A stretch of DNA of 64,000 nucleotides from Streptomyces sp. CG1 (lineage in GTDB: Bacteria; Actinomycetota; Actinomycetes; Streptomycetales; Streptomycetaceae), in the NCBI RefSeq assembly GCF_041080625.1, contig NZ_CP163518.1, positions 8,301,501-8,365,500 of the forward strand, written 5' to 3'. Shown piece after piece: positions 1-8,694 of this stretch. The position numbers and the translations under genes are program-made. Each line of letters opens with the position of its first letter. Positions within the stretch are counted from its first letter, which is position 1. Under the pieces are notes generated by a model. The model had not been told where the DNA came from, ran no database searches, and saw only the letters and a list, made by a program, of their open reading frames with translations.

Positions 1-1
1 C

Positions 2-1144
2 GTACTGTCCGACCCGTTCACTGTGTACGGACGAGCGCGGGAGCAGAGCCCCCTCGCACGCCTGCTGAAGCCCGGCCTCGGCGCGATATGGGCGTTGACC
101 CGATACGAGGACGCCAAGGCGATGCTCACCGACGTGCGCTTCGAGATGAACGCGAACAGCTACGTGCGTCCGGACGTACCGGAGCTGCAGCAGCAGGAGA
201 ACATACAGCAGGTGGACGGCCCCACACATGCTCGTCTCCGCCGCCTCGTCTCGCCGCCCTTCACTGCACGCCGAACCGCCGAGTTCCGGCCTGCCCTGCA
301 ACGCACTGTGGAGTCCTTGTTCGATGGCCTCGCAGGGCAGGCCGACGGTGAACCTGTAGACCTACTTGCGCACTTCGCTCGACCGCTGGCAGTCCACGTG
401 GCCTGCGAACTGGTCGGCGTCGCGCCGGAGGACTACGACACCTGGCGGACCTACGCCGCAGCCGTCGCTGTCGGACACGGCCCCGAATTCATGCAGGCCG
501 TCCCTGGCATCGCCCGTGCCGCGACGGAGGCGGTCGCCCGCAGTCGCCGGGAGCGGGCCCTCGGCCTGCTCGCCGAACTGCTCGGCAGAGACGCCGAAGA
601 CCAGGACCGACTGACCGACGCAGAGCTGATCACCCTGGTCTGGCATCTCGTTCTGGCCGGGCAGGGCCCGGCCTACCTCATCGCCAATTCCGTCGAAATC
701 CTCCTGCAACACCCCGACCAGCTCGCCGAGCTACGCGCCGACGAATCACTGATGCCTGGTGCGGTCGAGGAGTTGACCCGCATGCACGGACCGCAGGTGC
801 TGACCCTACCGCGCTACGCTCGCGAGGATGTCGAGATCGCCGGCGTGACGATTCCGCGCGGCGACCGCATCTGCGCGGTGCTGGCCAGCGCGAATCGCGA
901 TCCGCGCGTCTTCGAGGATCCGGATCGGCTCGACTTCCGCCGCCCGCCCGGTCGGCCCGCGCACCTGGGATACTCGCACGGCTCGCACTTCTGTCTCGGT
1001 GCGGCGTTGGCGCGCGTCCAAACCGGAGTCGCGCTCAGCATGCTGTTGCGCCGCTTCCCGAAGCTCGCCCTCGCCGAAGGGGACACCCTCCGCGTTCCGA
1101 ACTCGGAGTTTTGGCGGCCCACCGCACTCCTCGTCACGCTTTGA
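2..1144 (+). CDS. Cytochrome P450, 5' end outside the window
   Basis: Haem-thiolate monooxygenase, about 380 residues visible. The frame is already open at base 2 and reads VLSDPFTVYGRAREQSP, which matches the usual start of bacterial P450s just after their first residues, so the true start lies upstream and the GTG at base 23 is unlikely to be it. Seen: the K-helix ExxR (EELTR) near base 770 and the haem loop with its Cys ligand (SHGSHFCLGAALAR) near base 975-1015. Odd: the I-helix, normally AG-x-[D/E]-[T/S], reads AGQGP near base 655-670, so the acid-alcohol pair used in oxygen activation is missing. It could be a tailoring enzyme cut off from the cluster by the mobile elements, or an unrelated chromosomal gene. 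Family assignment is firm; substrate is unknown. Confidence 0.9.
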   Translation, partial: VLSDPFTVYGRAREQSPLARLLKPGLGAIWALTRYEDAKAMLTDVRFEMNANSYVRPDVPELQQQENIQQVDGPTHARLRRLVSPPFTARRTAEFRPALQRTVESLFDGLAGQADGEPVDLLAHFARPLAVHVACELVGVAPEDYDTWRTYAAAVAVGHGPEFMQAVPGIARAATEAVARSRRERALGLLAELLGRDAEDQDRLTDAELITLVWHLVLAGQGPAYLIANSVEILLQHPDQLAELRADESLMPGAVEELTRMHGPQVLTLPRYAREDVEIAGVTIPRGDRICAVLASANRDPRVFEDPDRLDFRRPPGRPAHLGYSHGSHFCLGAALARVQTGVALSMLLRRFPKLALAEGDTLRVPNSEFWRPTALLVTL

Positions 1145-1271
1145 CCTCGGATATTCAGCCCACAAGGACGATCTGATGCCGGGTTAGCGAAAAGGCGCCG
1201 TTGACCTGCAAGGATGCGAGTGTCTAGCCTCGCGTTTCGGTTGGGCGCGGTGGCTGTTGAGGCGGAATTAC

Positions 1272-1343
1272 GAAAGTGCCTTCCTGACCTGGGACGTTGA
1301 ACCTTGCTGAGGGGTTCTGTCGGTCCAGGCGGAGGGCACTTTC
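1272..1343. repeat. Inverted repeat upstream of IS1380-type transposase
   Basis: gaaagtgccttcc (1272-1284) is mirrored by ggagggcactttc (1331-1343) with one mismatch. It sits immediately 5' of the transposase start and may be part of the element's left end or a promoter-proximal hairpin. Confidence 0.45.
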
Positions 1344-1346
1344 TAG

Positions 1347-2398
1347 GTGCAGGGTATCGGGTTGCGTCCCAAGGCCCACGCCAGTGCCGATGGTTCGGGG
1401 GTGGTCGGGCACGCCGGGGCACGGTTGCTGGCGGATCTCGCCGATGCCACCGGACTGACCGCCGCGTACTCCACCGCTCTCCGGCCGCTTCGGCCGCGCG
1501 GGACCGGACATGATCCGGGACGGATCGCCACCGATCTGGCGGTGATGCTCGCCGACGGCGGCGAGGCCATCGCGGATCTGGCAGTACTGCCGGGCCAGGC
1601 AGAAGTGTTCGGCCCCGTGGCCCCGACACCGACAGCTTGGCGGCTGCTCGCCGACACCGACGAGAGGACACTGGCTTCTCTCCGCTCGGCCCGCGCTCAA
1701 GCCCGGGAAGTCGCCTGGCTGCAGGCCGCCGAGCACAGCGAAGGCATCCCCGCGGCCGGGCCGCGGGACGCACTCTGCCCGGTCTGGTCCTGGACCTCGA
1801 CGCCACGCTGATCACCTGCCACTCCGGAAAGGAGCAGGCAGCACCCACCTACAAGGGCGGATTCGGTTTCCATCCGCTGCTGTACTTCCTCGCCAACACC
1901 GGAGAGGGACTGTCCGGCCGGCTGCGACCCGCCAACGCCGGCGCCAACACCGCGAGCGATCACATCACTGTGCTCGACCAGGCACTCGCACAGATCCCCG
2001 ACGCCCACCGCCGCGGCACCGACATTCTCGTCCGCACCGACAGCGCCGGATCCGCGAAAGCCTTCCTCACTCATATCCGCGACCTGCGGAAACGAGGGAT
2101 CCGTACCTTCTTCTCGGTCGGATACGCCATCACCGAGCCGGTCCGCCGCGCTGTCCGGGCCATTCCCGACCACCTCTGGCATCCCGCCCTAAACCAGGAC
2201 GGGACCCTACGTGACGGCGCCGAGGTCGCCGAGCTGACCGGCATGGTCGACCTGGACGGCTATCCGGCCGGCACCCGCATCATCGTGCGCCGCGAGCGAC
2301 CGCATCCCGGAGCCCAGCTGTCCCTGTTCGACCAGGACGAGGGTCTGAGGCACCAGGTGTTCCTCACCGACACCCCGCACTGCGGTGGTGGCTCCGCC
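1347..2398 (+). pseudogene. IS1380-family transposase, frameshifted and 3'-truncated
   Basis: The N-terminal part reads from a GTG at 1347 (QGIGLRPKAHASADGSGVVG) and stops at 1811. The rest continues in another frame from about 1780 (GLVLDLDATLITCHSGKEQ, then the Lys-Gly-Gly-Phe-Gly-Phe-His-Pro stretch). This is the DDE catalytic region of IS1380-type transposases, with the DLDAT motif. Homology stops near 2398, after HCGGGSAQ. IS1380 transposases normally continue for a C-terminal third, so this copy carries both a frameshift and a deletion and should be inactive. The downstream sequence belongs to a different, also truncated, gene. Confidence 0.8.
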
Positions 2399-2400
2399 CA

Positions 2401-2859
2401 GTGCGCTCTCGGGACCCAACGACATCCGTGCTCCTGCCCAGCGCCCAGTCCCTCGTCACAGCGATTCTCACCGACGGCTGGACACACGTCCGCGACGCCC
2501 TGGCGCGCCGCTGGAGCCGACAGACCGGCGAAGCCCGCGCCAAGGTCGAACGCCGCCTGGACACAGCCCACCGCCAGGCCGCAGGCATAGGCGATGACGA
2601 GGCCGTTCAGAGAGCGTACTGGGCCGGATACCTCGCTGTCGTTCTTGCGGAGCGCCTGACCCTGCTCGACGTTGTACGCGAGCTGCCCGACATGCCTGAC
2701 CTGCACAACACCAACAGCGGAAAACTGGGCAAGTGGCGCCTCCCGTCGCATCACGGGCCACGTCCTGCAATTGCGCAGCGGAGTCGTTGGGGGACTCTGC
2801 TGCGCATTTCCCTGGGGTGTGCGGGGTGGCCGTGTCGGGGGCCAGCAGCTGCGAGGTGA
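2401..2859 (+). pseudogene. 5'-truncated small hypothetical gene
   Basis: The frame reads LPSAQSLVTAILTDGW, then an Arg/Ala-rich helix, then LHNTNSGKLGKW near 2700-2740. The Asn-x-Asn-Ser-Gly stretch resembles short actinobacterial proteins that end in a similar glycine-rich tail, but I cannot name a family. The 5' end is replaced by the IS1380 remnant, and the reading frame seems to lose its natural end after about 2742. No function can be assigned. Confidence 0.35.
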
Positions 2860-2889
2860 CGTTGGGGTGTCAGGTCTCCCGATGCCCGC

Positions 2890-4233
2890 TCAGAACAGTT
2901 CTAGTTCATCGCCGCTGGTGTCCGCGATGACTGGCCGGATCTGGGCAGGGAGGCCGTCCAAGCGGTCAGGACCGGCCGCGGCGGCCACGGCAGGGGCCGT
3001 CTCGGCCAACCAGACACGAAACCGCTCGGCGGCTTCGCGGTAGGGGACTTGCGCCAGGACACGGTGCTCGCCGGAGGGGCAGAAGTCGACGGCGACAGTG
3101 AGCAGGCAGGAACGGGGCGCGTTCTGACTGCCGGTCCAGGACACGCGCAGGACACCGCAGGGCTTGCGCCCGCGAGGGGCGCGGTGGGTCGGGCGCAGCG
3201 ACCGACAGGCTATGTGGGCGGTCCATGCGGCGAGGTGCGGCAGGGGCAGGGTGGTGCGGGCGCGGCAGCCGGGGCAGCGGTGCCAGTGGCGGAGCCAGTC
3301 GGCTGTGTCGGTGTCGAAGAGGCGTGTGTAGCGGTTCGCCACGCGGATGTCGTTGCTGTACAGGTGGTCGGGGCGTTCCAGTGTGTTGCAGGACTGGCAG
3401 ACGGGCGCGCGGACGTATCCGTGTTCGTGGCAGTGGTCGAGGACGGCGGCGGGCGCGGTGCGGCAGACGGCGCACGCCCACCCGGCCACCTTGCGGGAGG
3501 TACCGGGCTTCCTGCTGAGGACCGAGTACAGCTGGCCTTCCAGCTCTTTGCTGTACGGGCGCAGTGAGGCCGTGGGGCCCTCGGGGCTCGTCGTCTGCCG
3601 ACTGTCGGAGACTCGGGCCTGGTGGGGGTGGGAGGGCGGCTCGGTGACGGCTGCGCTTGCCTGGCGGGTCCGCGCGGCGTGCACCCACTGCTTTTCGGTG
3701 TGCTCGGCCGCGTCCAGCAGCCTGACCACAGTGCGCGGCAGCCACCACGTGCGCTGCGTCCCGTCGCGGGTCTGTTCCACGAGTATCTGTCGCCAGTCGA
3801 TCCCGGCCAGATGGTACGGTCGGCCGGCTTCACGTCGTGCTGCCCGCTCGGGGACGCCCAGCTCCTGCAGTTCCCGCGTGATGCGTCGGCGCCAGCGCAG
3901 CGGCGTTTCCTCGTTGCACTCCTGCCTCGGCGCCCCACGAAACGGACCGATGCGGACCAGGTCCTGCCGGTCCATCCCCACCGCGTTTAGTTCCGCGGCC
4001 GCCCGGCGCACCTCAGCCTCCGGAACACTCCACTGACCGCCGCTCGCCCTCACCGTCGCCACCACATGGCCGCCGAGCAGGACGTACCCCACCCGGGCAT
4101 GGGCAGGAGAGCAGGTGAATGCCCCAGAAGCCGTCGGCACAGTACTGCCGGCCGTCAAATCGACCCACAGAGCATCCGCGGCACCCAGGGTGATCAAGCC
4201 GTCCGTGCGACCGGGCATGACACGCTCTGACAT
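2890..4233 (-). CDS. Endonuclease VII-like HNH-type nuclease protein
   Basis: A 447-residue protein. Around residues 240-310 it carries a recombination endonuclease VII-type zinc/His-Me module: CAVC, then LDHCHEHG, then CQSCN, which supplies two Cys pairs and the catalytic His region. The rest (N-terminal about 230 residues and C-terminal about 140) is not recognised. Proteins of this kind in Streptomyces usually occur in mobile or phage-derived regions, which fits this neighbourhood. The ATG at 4233 has no clear ribosome-binding site and lies about 20 bp from the broken end of an IS701-type transposase, so its own promoter may be lost. The frame is intact, and long for a nuclease of this fold. 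It could act on branched DNA, but that is inference from the fold alone. Confidence 0.6.
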   Translation of the reverse strand: MSERVMPGRTDGLITLGAADALWVDLTAGSTVPTASGAFTCSPAHARVGYVLLGGHVVATVRASGGQWSVPEAEVRRAAAELNAVGMDRQDLVRIGPFRGAPRQECNEETPLRWRRRITRELQELGVPERAARREAGRPYHLAGIDWRQILVEQTRDGTQRTWWLPRTVVRLLDAAEHTEKQWVHAARTRQASAAVTEPPSHPHQARVSDSRQTTSPEGPTASLRPYSKELEGQLYSVLSRKPGTSRKVAGWACAVCRTAPAAVLDHCHEHGYVRAPVCQSCNTLERPDHLYSNDIRVANRYTRLFDTDTADWLRHWHRCPGCRARTTLPLPHLAAWTAHIACRSLRPTHRAPRGRKPCGVLRVSWTGSQNAPRSCLLTVAVDFCPSGEHRVLAQVPYREAAERFRVWLAETAPAVAAAAGPDRLDGLPAQIRPVIADTSGDELELF

Positions 4234-4249
4234 ACCGACAGGCTAACGG

Positions 4250-5207
4250 CCTACAACACGGCAACGGGTCTCCAAGCACCTCGGCCAGCCGGGCCGCCGC
4301 CCACGCCGCATCCGGGTACCAGGTGGCCTTCTCCGGCAGGCCGGCCGGGTCGGTGGTGGCCACGACCAGCCGGCAGGGTGAGTCGGGTCCGTAGCCGCCC
4401 AGGCGGGCATCGGCGGCCCACCAGGTCTCGGTGTGCCCGTCGCGGAAGTGACGCTGAACAGGTGTCCAGTCGCCGGGACGTTTGGCATCGCGCCAGGCCA
4501 GGGCATGGGCGTCTTCGACGGGGGTGTGCGGCTGGTCGCCCCGGGCCCAGGTGCCGCGGTGCGGCTTGAGCGCGACCACGTAGGCCAGGCCGGCCTCGCG
4601 CAGGGCGAGGTACCAGTCGTCACTCACGGAGTAGGCGCAGTCGGCGACCACCGCCCGGCAGCCGAAGCCCGCCTCCTTCCCGCGGGCCGCGAGGGCAGCG
4701 GCCAGCTGCGGTTTCGTACGGAAGGCCGGGTCCAAGCGGCCGCGGGCGAAGTGGTGGGCGGGTGTGTAGGGAGTCGCGTGCAGTGGGTAGTACACGCGGC
4801 CGTCGGTCCACACCGTGGTCACTGTGTCGATGCCGTTGTCCGTCTTGCCCAGCCGGCCCAGCCACTGCCGGCCCACGTGCGCGGTGGTCGTGCCGTCCTT
4901 GCGGTCTCCGGAGTCGTCGATCACGATGACCCCGCTGTCGTGCGGAGCGGCCGCCGGCTGCTCGCGCAGCAGTTCAAGCCGAGGGTCGTTGACCTGCTCG
5001 ACCTCCCAAGGGGACTCGGACAGGAAGAACTGCAGCCGCTGCACCCCAGGCATCCCCGCACCCGCCACCGGTTCCGCACCTGCCAGGCAGGTGATCGTCT
5101 TGTTCCGCTCCCGCGGCGCCAGCAGTCCGGTCAGGTACTCGCGAAACCCTCGCCGCTGGGCCAGGCTGAATGAAGAGGTCGTCGAACCGGGCCGCGTAGT
5201 CCTCCAA
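4250..5207 (-). pseudogene. IS701-family transposase, frameshifted and C-truncated
   Basis: The DDE transposase core is clear: a VIVIDDSGDRKDG block (first catalytic Asp) near 4900-4930, then VVADCAYSVSDDWYL near 4620-4660 and VVALKPHRGTW. The start MEDYAARFDDLF at 5207 lies in a different frame from the following SLAQRRGFREYLTGLLAP, so there is a frameshift near 5165. Homology ends near 4256, just after LAEVLGD, where the sequence runs into the nuclease gene. The C-terminal part with the final catalytic Glu region is therefore missing. Confidence 0.75.
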
Positions 5208-5379
5208 GCCCCGGCGCGGACGGACACGGACGGCGAGCAGTCATCTTCAGCCCCCGACAAGGCAGTTGACTCCTACCACCGGCCTACCGCCAACCCGACC
5301 GTCAACCCCCACCATCACCGGATTCAACGAACTACCGTTATGAACTTCGGCAGATCTCCCTACCAGTCCGCCCCCTGGC

Positions 5380-5699
5380 CCCGGCCCTGGAACTCATCGT
5401 CCCAGCCGTGCGCGAGCGGACCGCGTCCGAGCTCCCGCTCCAGCCGCTCCCACTGCCTGGGGCTCAGCGGCTCCACGGAGGCCGGCCTCTTTGAGCGCAG
5501 CGCGTCCGCGCCGGCCGTCTCCCACGCCCGCCGTCAACGCACCGACCGCGCCGTCACCCGCAACTCCCGCGAGATGGCCTCGGTCTTCTCCCCGCACGCG
5601 AACCGCTCGGCCGCCGCCAGACGCACCTGCTCCCGCTTCTCCTGCTCCCGCTTCTCCTGCTCCTTGGGCGTCAGCCCGCCACCATGCGCATATCGCATG
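5380..5699 (-). pseudogene. IS630-type transposase N-terminal fragment
   Basis: From the ATG at 5699 the frame begins MRYAHGGGLTPKEQEKREQ. This is the same N-terminal HTH start as the two complete IS630 copies nearby (MRYPQGGGLTAE and [12 protein letters not shown]). An in-frame TGA interrupts it after TARSVR near 5535, and homology stops after GPLAHGWDD near 5395. A 15-bp tandem duplication encodes repeated EKREQ units. It is a dead relic of a third, different IS630-type element. Confidence 0.65.
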
Positions 5700-5770
5700 A
5701 GGACGTCGTATCGCAGTGATCAAGAACCGTCACGTGCCGACGAACACCACGAGTTCAACCTGAGTACTGA

Positions 5771-5810
5771 TGCGATGAAAGGAGCGGGAGGCTCCGCTCC
5801 TTTCATCGCA
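5771..5810. terminator. Perfect 17-bp hairpin, terminator-like
   Basis: tgcgatgaaaggagcgg (5771-5787) and its exact reverse complement (5794-5810) flank a 6-base loop. It lies directly against the left end of the first IS630 element. There is no clear T-run, so it would be an actinobacterial-style hairpin terminator at best. Its role is inferred. Confidence 0.5.
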
Positions 5811-5811
5811 T

Positions 5812-6958
5812 TACTGACCTTGTTGGCGTGATGTCGTGGCTGACAAGTGGTGGTTGTCGCGGTAGGCCGGTCACATGAGGTATCCGCAAGGGGGCGGGCT
5901 GACCGCGGAGCGACGGGCGTTTCGCGAGCACATCCGGATGCAGGCGGCCGAGTTATTCGCCCTGGGACACGACAATGCCACCATCGCCCAGCAGTTACGG
6001 GTCAGCGTGCGCTCGGTACAGCGGTGGCACCAGACATGGGAGCACGGCGGAACGCCGGCCCTGGAGTCAAAGGGGCCGGCGTCCAGGCCCAAGCTGAGTG
6101 AGGCACTGTTCACTGTGCTCGAGCAGGAGCTGGCCAAGGGGCCGGTCGCGCACGGTTGGCCGGACCAGACGTGGACGCTGGCGCGGATCAAAACGCTGAT
6201 CGGGCGCCGCTTCCACAAGAGCATGACGCTCTCGGCCATCGCGCAGATGCTGCACCGGCACGGCTTCAGCCACCAGGTCCCCGCCCGCCGTGCTCTGGAG
6301 CGCAACGAGGAAGCCGTCACCGGCTGGGTGAAGGAGACCTGGCCCCAGGTGGAAACGCCGTGGCGGCGCTCGGGGCCTGGCTGTGCTTCGAAGACGAAGC
6401 CGGCTTCTCGATGACGCCGCCCACCACCCGCACCTGGGCCAGGCGCGGACACACACCCCTCATCCGGGTCCGGGGGCGCTCCCAGCGCCGCTTCTCCATC
6501 GCCGCTCTGGCCTGCTACAAGCAGGGCGAACCCTCACGCCTGATCTACCGGCCCAAGCGCCACATCGATCACAAGCGGGGCGGCAGACGCAGCTTCGCCT
6601 GGACCGATTACCGCGACCTGCTGATCGCCGCCCACCAGCAGCTCGGCGCGCCGATCGTGCTCGTCTGGGACAACCTCAACGTGCACAAAGACGCCCGGCT
6701 ACAGGAGTTCATCGACACCCACGACTGGGTCATCTGCTACTTCCTGCCGGCCTATGCACCAGACCTGAACCCCGTCGAGGGCATCTGGTCACTGCTGCGA
6801 CGCAGCAGCCAGGCCAACACCGCTTTCGCCGATCCCGACCACCTGATGCGCACCCTTCGACATGGCCTGCGCGAGATCCAGTACCGCAGCAAACTCATCG
6901 ATGGGTGTCTCGCCGAAACCGGCCTCACCCTGACGACATCACGCCAGCAAGGTCAGTA
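5812..6958 (+). mobile_element. IS630-family insertion sequence, copy A
   Basis: The ends are 24-bp inverted repeats at 5813-5836 (actgaccttgttggcg...) and 6934-6957 with one mismatch. Each is bounded by a TA dinucleotide (5812-5813 and 6957-6958), as expected for IS630 target duplication. The right repeat overlaps the transposase stop codon. Total length is about 1.15 kb. Both ends look intact, so it could still move if its two-frame transposase is expressed. Confidence 0.85.
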
Positions 6959-6959
6959 G
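5875..6959 (+). CDS. IS630-type transposase made by -1 frameshift
   Basis: Two overlapping frames. The first (5875-6414) starts MRYPQGGGLTAERR and holds the N-terminal helix-turn-helix domains. The second, in the -1 frame, is used from about 6354 and ends at 6959. The second holds the DDE core: [10 protein letters not shown] (first Asp/Glu region), [13 protein letters not shown] (Asp) and LPAYAPDLNPVEGIWS (final Glu). Without the shift the first frame ends in a nonsense tail. The same -1 arrangement occurs in copy B, which argues for translational frameshifting rather than decay. The shift point near GTG-GAA-ACG (6349-6357) is not a canonical slippery heptamer, so efficiency here is doubtful. 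Confidence 0.8.
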
Positions 6960-6960
6960 T

Positions 6961-7222
6961 GCCGGCTCGCAGCCGTCCTGGACGTCCCCACCCTGACCGA
7001 CATGGGCTACGAGAACGCTGGCCCCGGTTTCGGACACCCGGTGAAGAAGCCCCAGGGCCGCGAAATCACCATCAGGCAAAAAACGTTCAACAAGGTCATC
7101 TGCGGCGTTGCCGAACGGCCCAACGCCCTGCTCAAGATTTCCTTCAAGACCCTGTGCCAGGTCAGCCTCGACCCTGGCAGCGTCACCAGGTTCGCACGAG
7201 CGGCCCTGGTCCTGCTCCAGCT
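6961..7222 (+). pseudogene. IS5-type transposase C-terminal remnant, split by IS630 copy B
   Basis: The frame LAAVLDVPTLTDMGYENAGPG, then HPVKKPQGRE, then RFARAALVLLQLE resembles the C-terminal catalytic end of IS5-group DDE transposases found in Streptomyces. The 5' end is cut at the right border of IS630 copy A. The 3' end is interrupted at the CTAG at 7221-7224 by copy B. If copy B and one TA are removed, the frame continues into 8383-8400 as LQLETGPTT and a stop, restoring a normal-looking terminus. Confidence 0.65.
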
Positions 7223-8382
7223 AGAGATCTTTAATGGCTGAGGTTACGGCGGTTGGAAGTCGAGCCCGGTCTTGGCGATGAGACCTTCGATGAGGTGGGA
7301 TCGGTACTGCATCCGTTTCAGGCGCGTCTTCACCAGCGTGGTGAGCTGGTCGAGGCTGTGTTTCGTGAGGTTGGCCAGCGACCTCTTCAGGTGCGACCAC
7401 ACGCCCTCGACGGGGTTGAACTCGGGAGCGTACGGCGGCAGCTGGTAGACGGTCAGCCATAATCGGGCGGTGACCAGCTCGTGCATGGTGCGGCTGACGT
7501 GCGTGTTCAGATTGTCCCAGACCAGGACGATGGGTCCGCCGAGCTGCTGGTGCGCGGCATCCAGCAGGCGGGCGTAGTCGGTCTCGGTGAAGCCCTTGCG
7601 GCGGCTCTTGGCAGAGCCGCGGTCGAGGTGGATGCGGTAGATCAGCCGGGGTCGGTGGTCGGCTTTGGTGCAGATCAGGGCTGCCATGGAGACACGTTTG
7701 GTGCCTTGGGCGGTGACCCGCACCACCGGGGTGTGGCCCCGGCGGCCCCAGGTGCGGCCCTCGGGCGGCCTCAGGCCCTGGCCGGCTTCGTCCTCGAAGC
7801 ACAGCCAGGCGCCCAAGTCCGCCGCCCTCTTTTTATGACGGGCCACTGCTCGTCCTTCCAGGCGGCAATCTTCGCCTCGTCCCGCTCGGTTGCCTTGCGG
7901 GAGGGGACCTGCACGCTCCAGCCGATGCGGTGCAGCAGCAGGTCCAGCCCTGCCAGGGTGTATTCGACGCCGAACCTGCGGCGCAAGACCTCGGCGATCC
8001 TCGCCAGCGTCCAGCACTGATCACTCCAGCCGGAGGCGGCAGGGCCGGCGTCCAACACCGTCTCCAGTTCGCGGAGTTGTCCCGGATCGAGCTTGCAGCA
8101 GGCGCCACCGGGGCCCTTGGAGGCCAGGGCCTGCCGACCTCCTGAAGCCAGCGCCCGCCGCCAGCGGTTCGCCGACATCCGGGTCACCCTGAACCGCCGG
8201 GCCACCTCCCGGTCATTGACCCCGGCTTCGATCAGGTCAGCGGCTTCGAGCCGTACCTGCTCACGCCGAGCCCGCTCCTCGGCCGTCAATCCGCCGCCAT
8301 CGGGATACCTCATCCTTCCGGCATAGAGCCGCCCACGACAGCCGTCACGACCCGACGTAACCCGCACCGTTAAAGATCTCTA
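7222..8382 (-). mobile_element. IS630-family insertion sequence, copy B
   Basis: The ends are imperfect inverted repeats of about 33 bp starting ctagagatctttaa at 7221 and its complement ending at 8383. The first 14 bases match exactly; the inner part is about two-thirds identical. TA dinucleotides at 7222-7223 and 8381-8382 are the likely target duplication. Length is about 1.16 kb and orientation is opposite to copy A. It is inserted into an older IS5-type remnant. Confidence 0.8.
7244..8313 (-). CDS. IS630-type transposase made by -1 frameshift
   Basis: The start [17 protein letters not shown] at 8313 is chosen because it aligns with the start of copy A; the frame extends upstream to 8367 without homology. 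The N-terminal frame (to 7771) carries the HTH domains. The catalytic frame (to 7244) carries [24 protein letters not shown] and [17 protein letters not shown]. The overlap contains a run of five A residues (7830-7834 on the complementary strand, reading ATA-AAA-AGA), where a Lys tRNA can slip back one base and enter the catalytic frame as [11 protein letters not shown]. It is diverged from copy A, so the two are distinct elements. Confidence 0.8.
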
Positions 8383-8469
8383 GAAACCGGACCCACCACT
8401 TGAGTAAGATCACGAACCGTCACGAGAGGTTATCGAGAAAGGCTCAATGGAGACCACCTACGGTGTACG

Positions 8470-8655
8470 GTGTCGTGGATCGAGGCTGGCTCTGGGCGCC
8501 AGCGCGTGCCGTACGGGGTGCGCTCGATGGTTGCCGGGAAGCGCCATCGCAAGACCTTCCAGACATCCACATCCGCGAACGGGTTCCGCGCGGAGCTGAT
8601 TACCGCGACCCGTCGCGGTAATCAGCTCAACGTGTCCGCCTCTTTCCGGTTTGCC
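8470..8655 (+). pseudogene. Tyrosine-recombinase (integrase) N-terminal remnant
   Basis: The frame SWIEAGSGRQRVPYGVR, then MVAGKRHRKTF, then GFRAELITATRRG matches the N-terminal arm-binding region of actinobacterial phage-type integrases (pattern: ...V.W.VAGK...KTF.T...A..FRAEL..A.R.G). Nothing of the catalytic domain follows; by about 8660 the frame runs into the 3' end of the lpd gene on the other strand. It is a relic of an integrative element beside the cluster border. Confidence 0.55.
8595..8626. repeat. Perfect 13-bp palindromic hairpin
   Basis: gctgattaccgcg (8595-8607) pairs with 8614-8626 across a 6-base loop. It lies inside the integrase remnant and about 70 bp from the convergent lpd stop codon, so it could serve as a terminator for lpd or be a recombination relic. 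Confidence 0.5.
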
Positions 8656-8694
8656 AGGAGTCGAAGTCCGGTTGAGAATTTTACGTCAGCCTGT

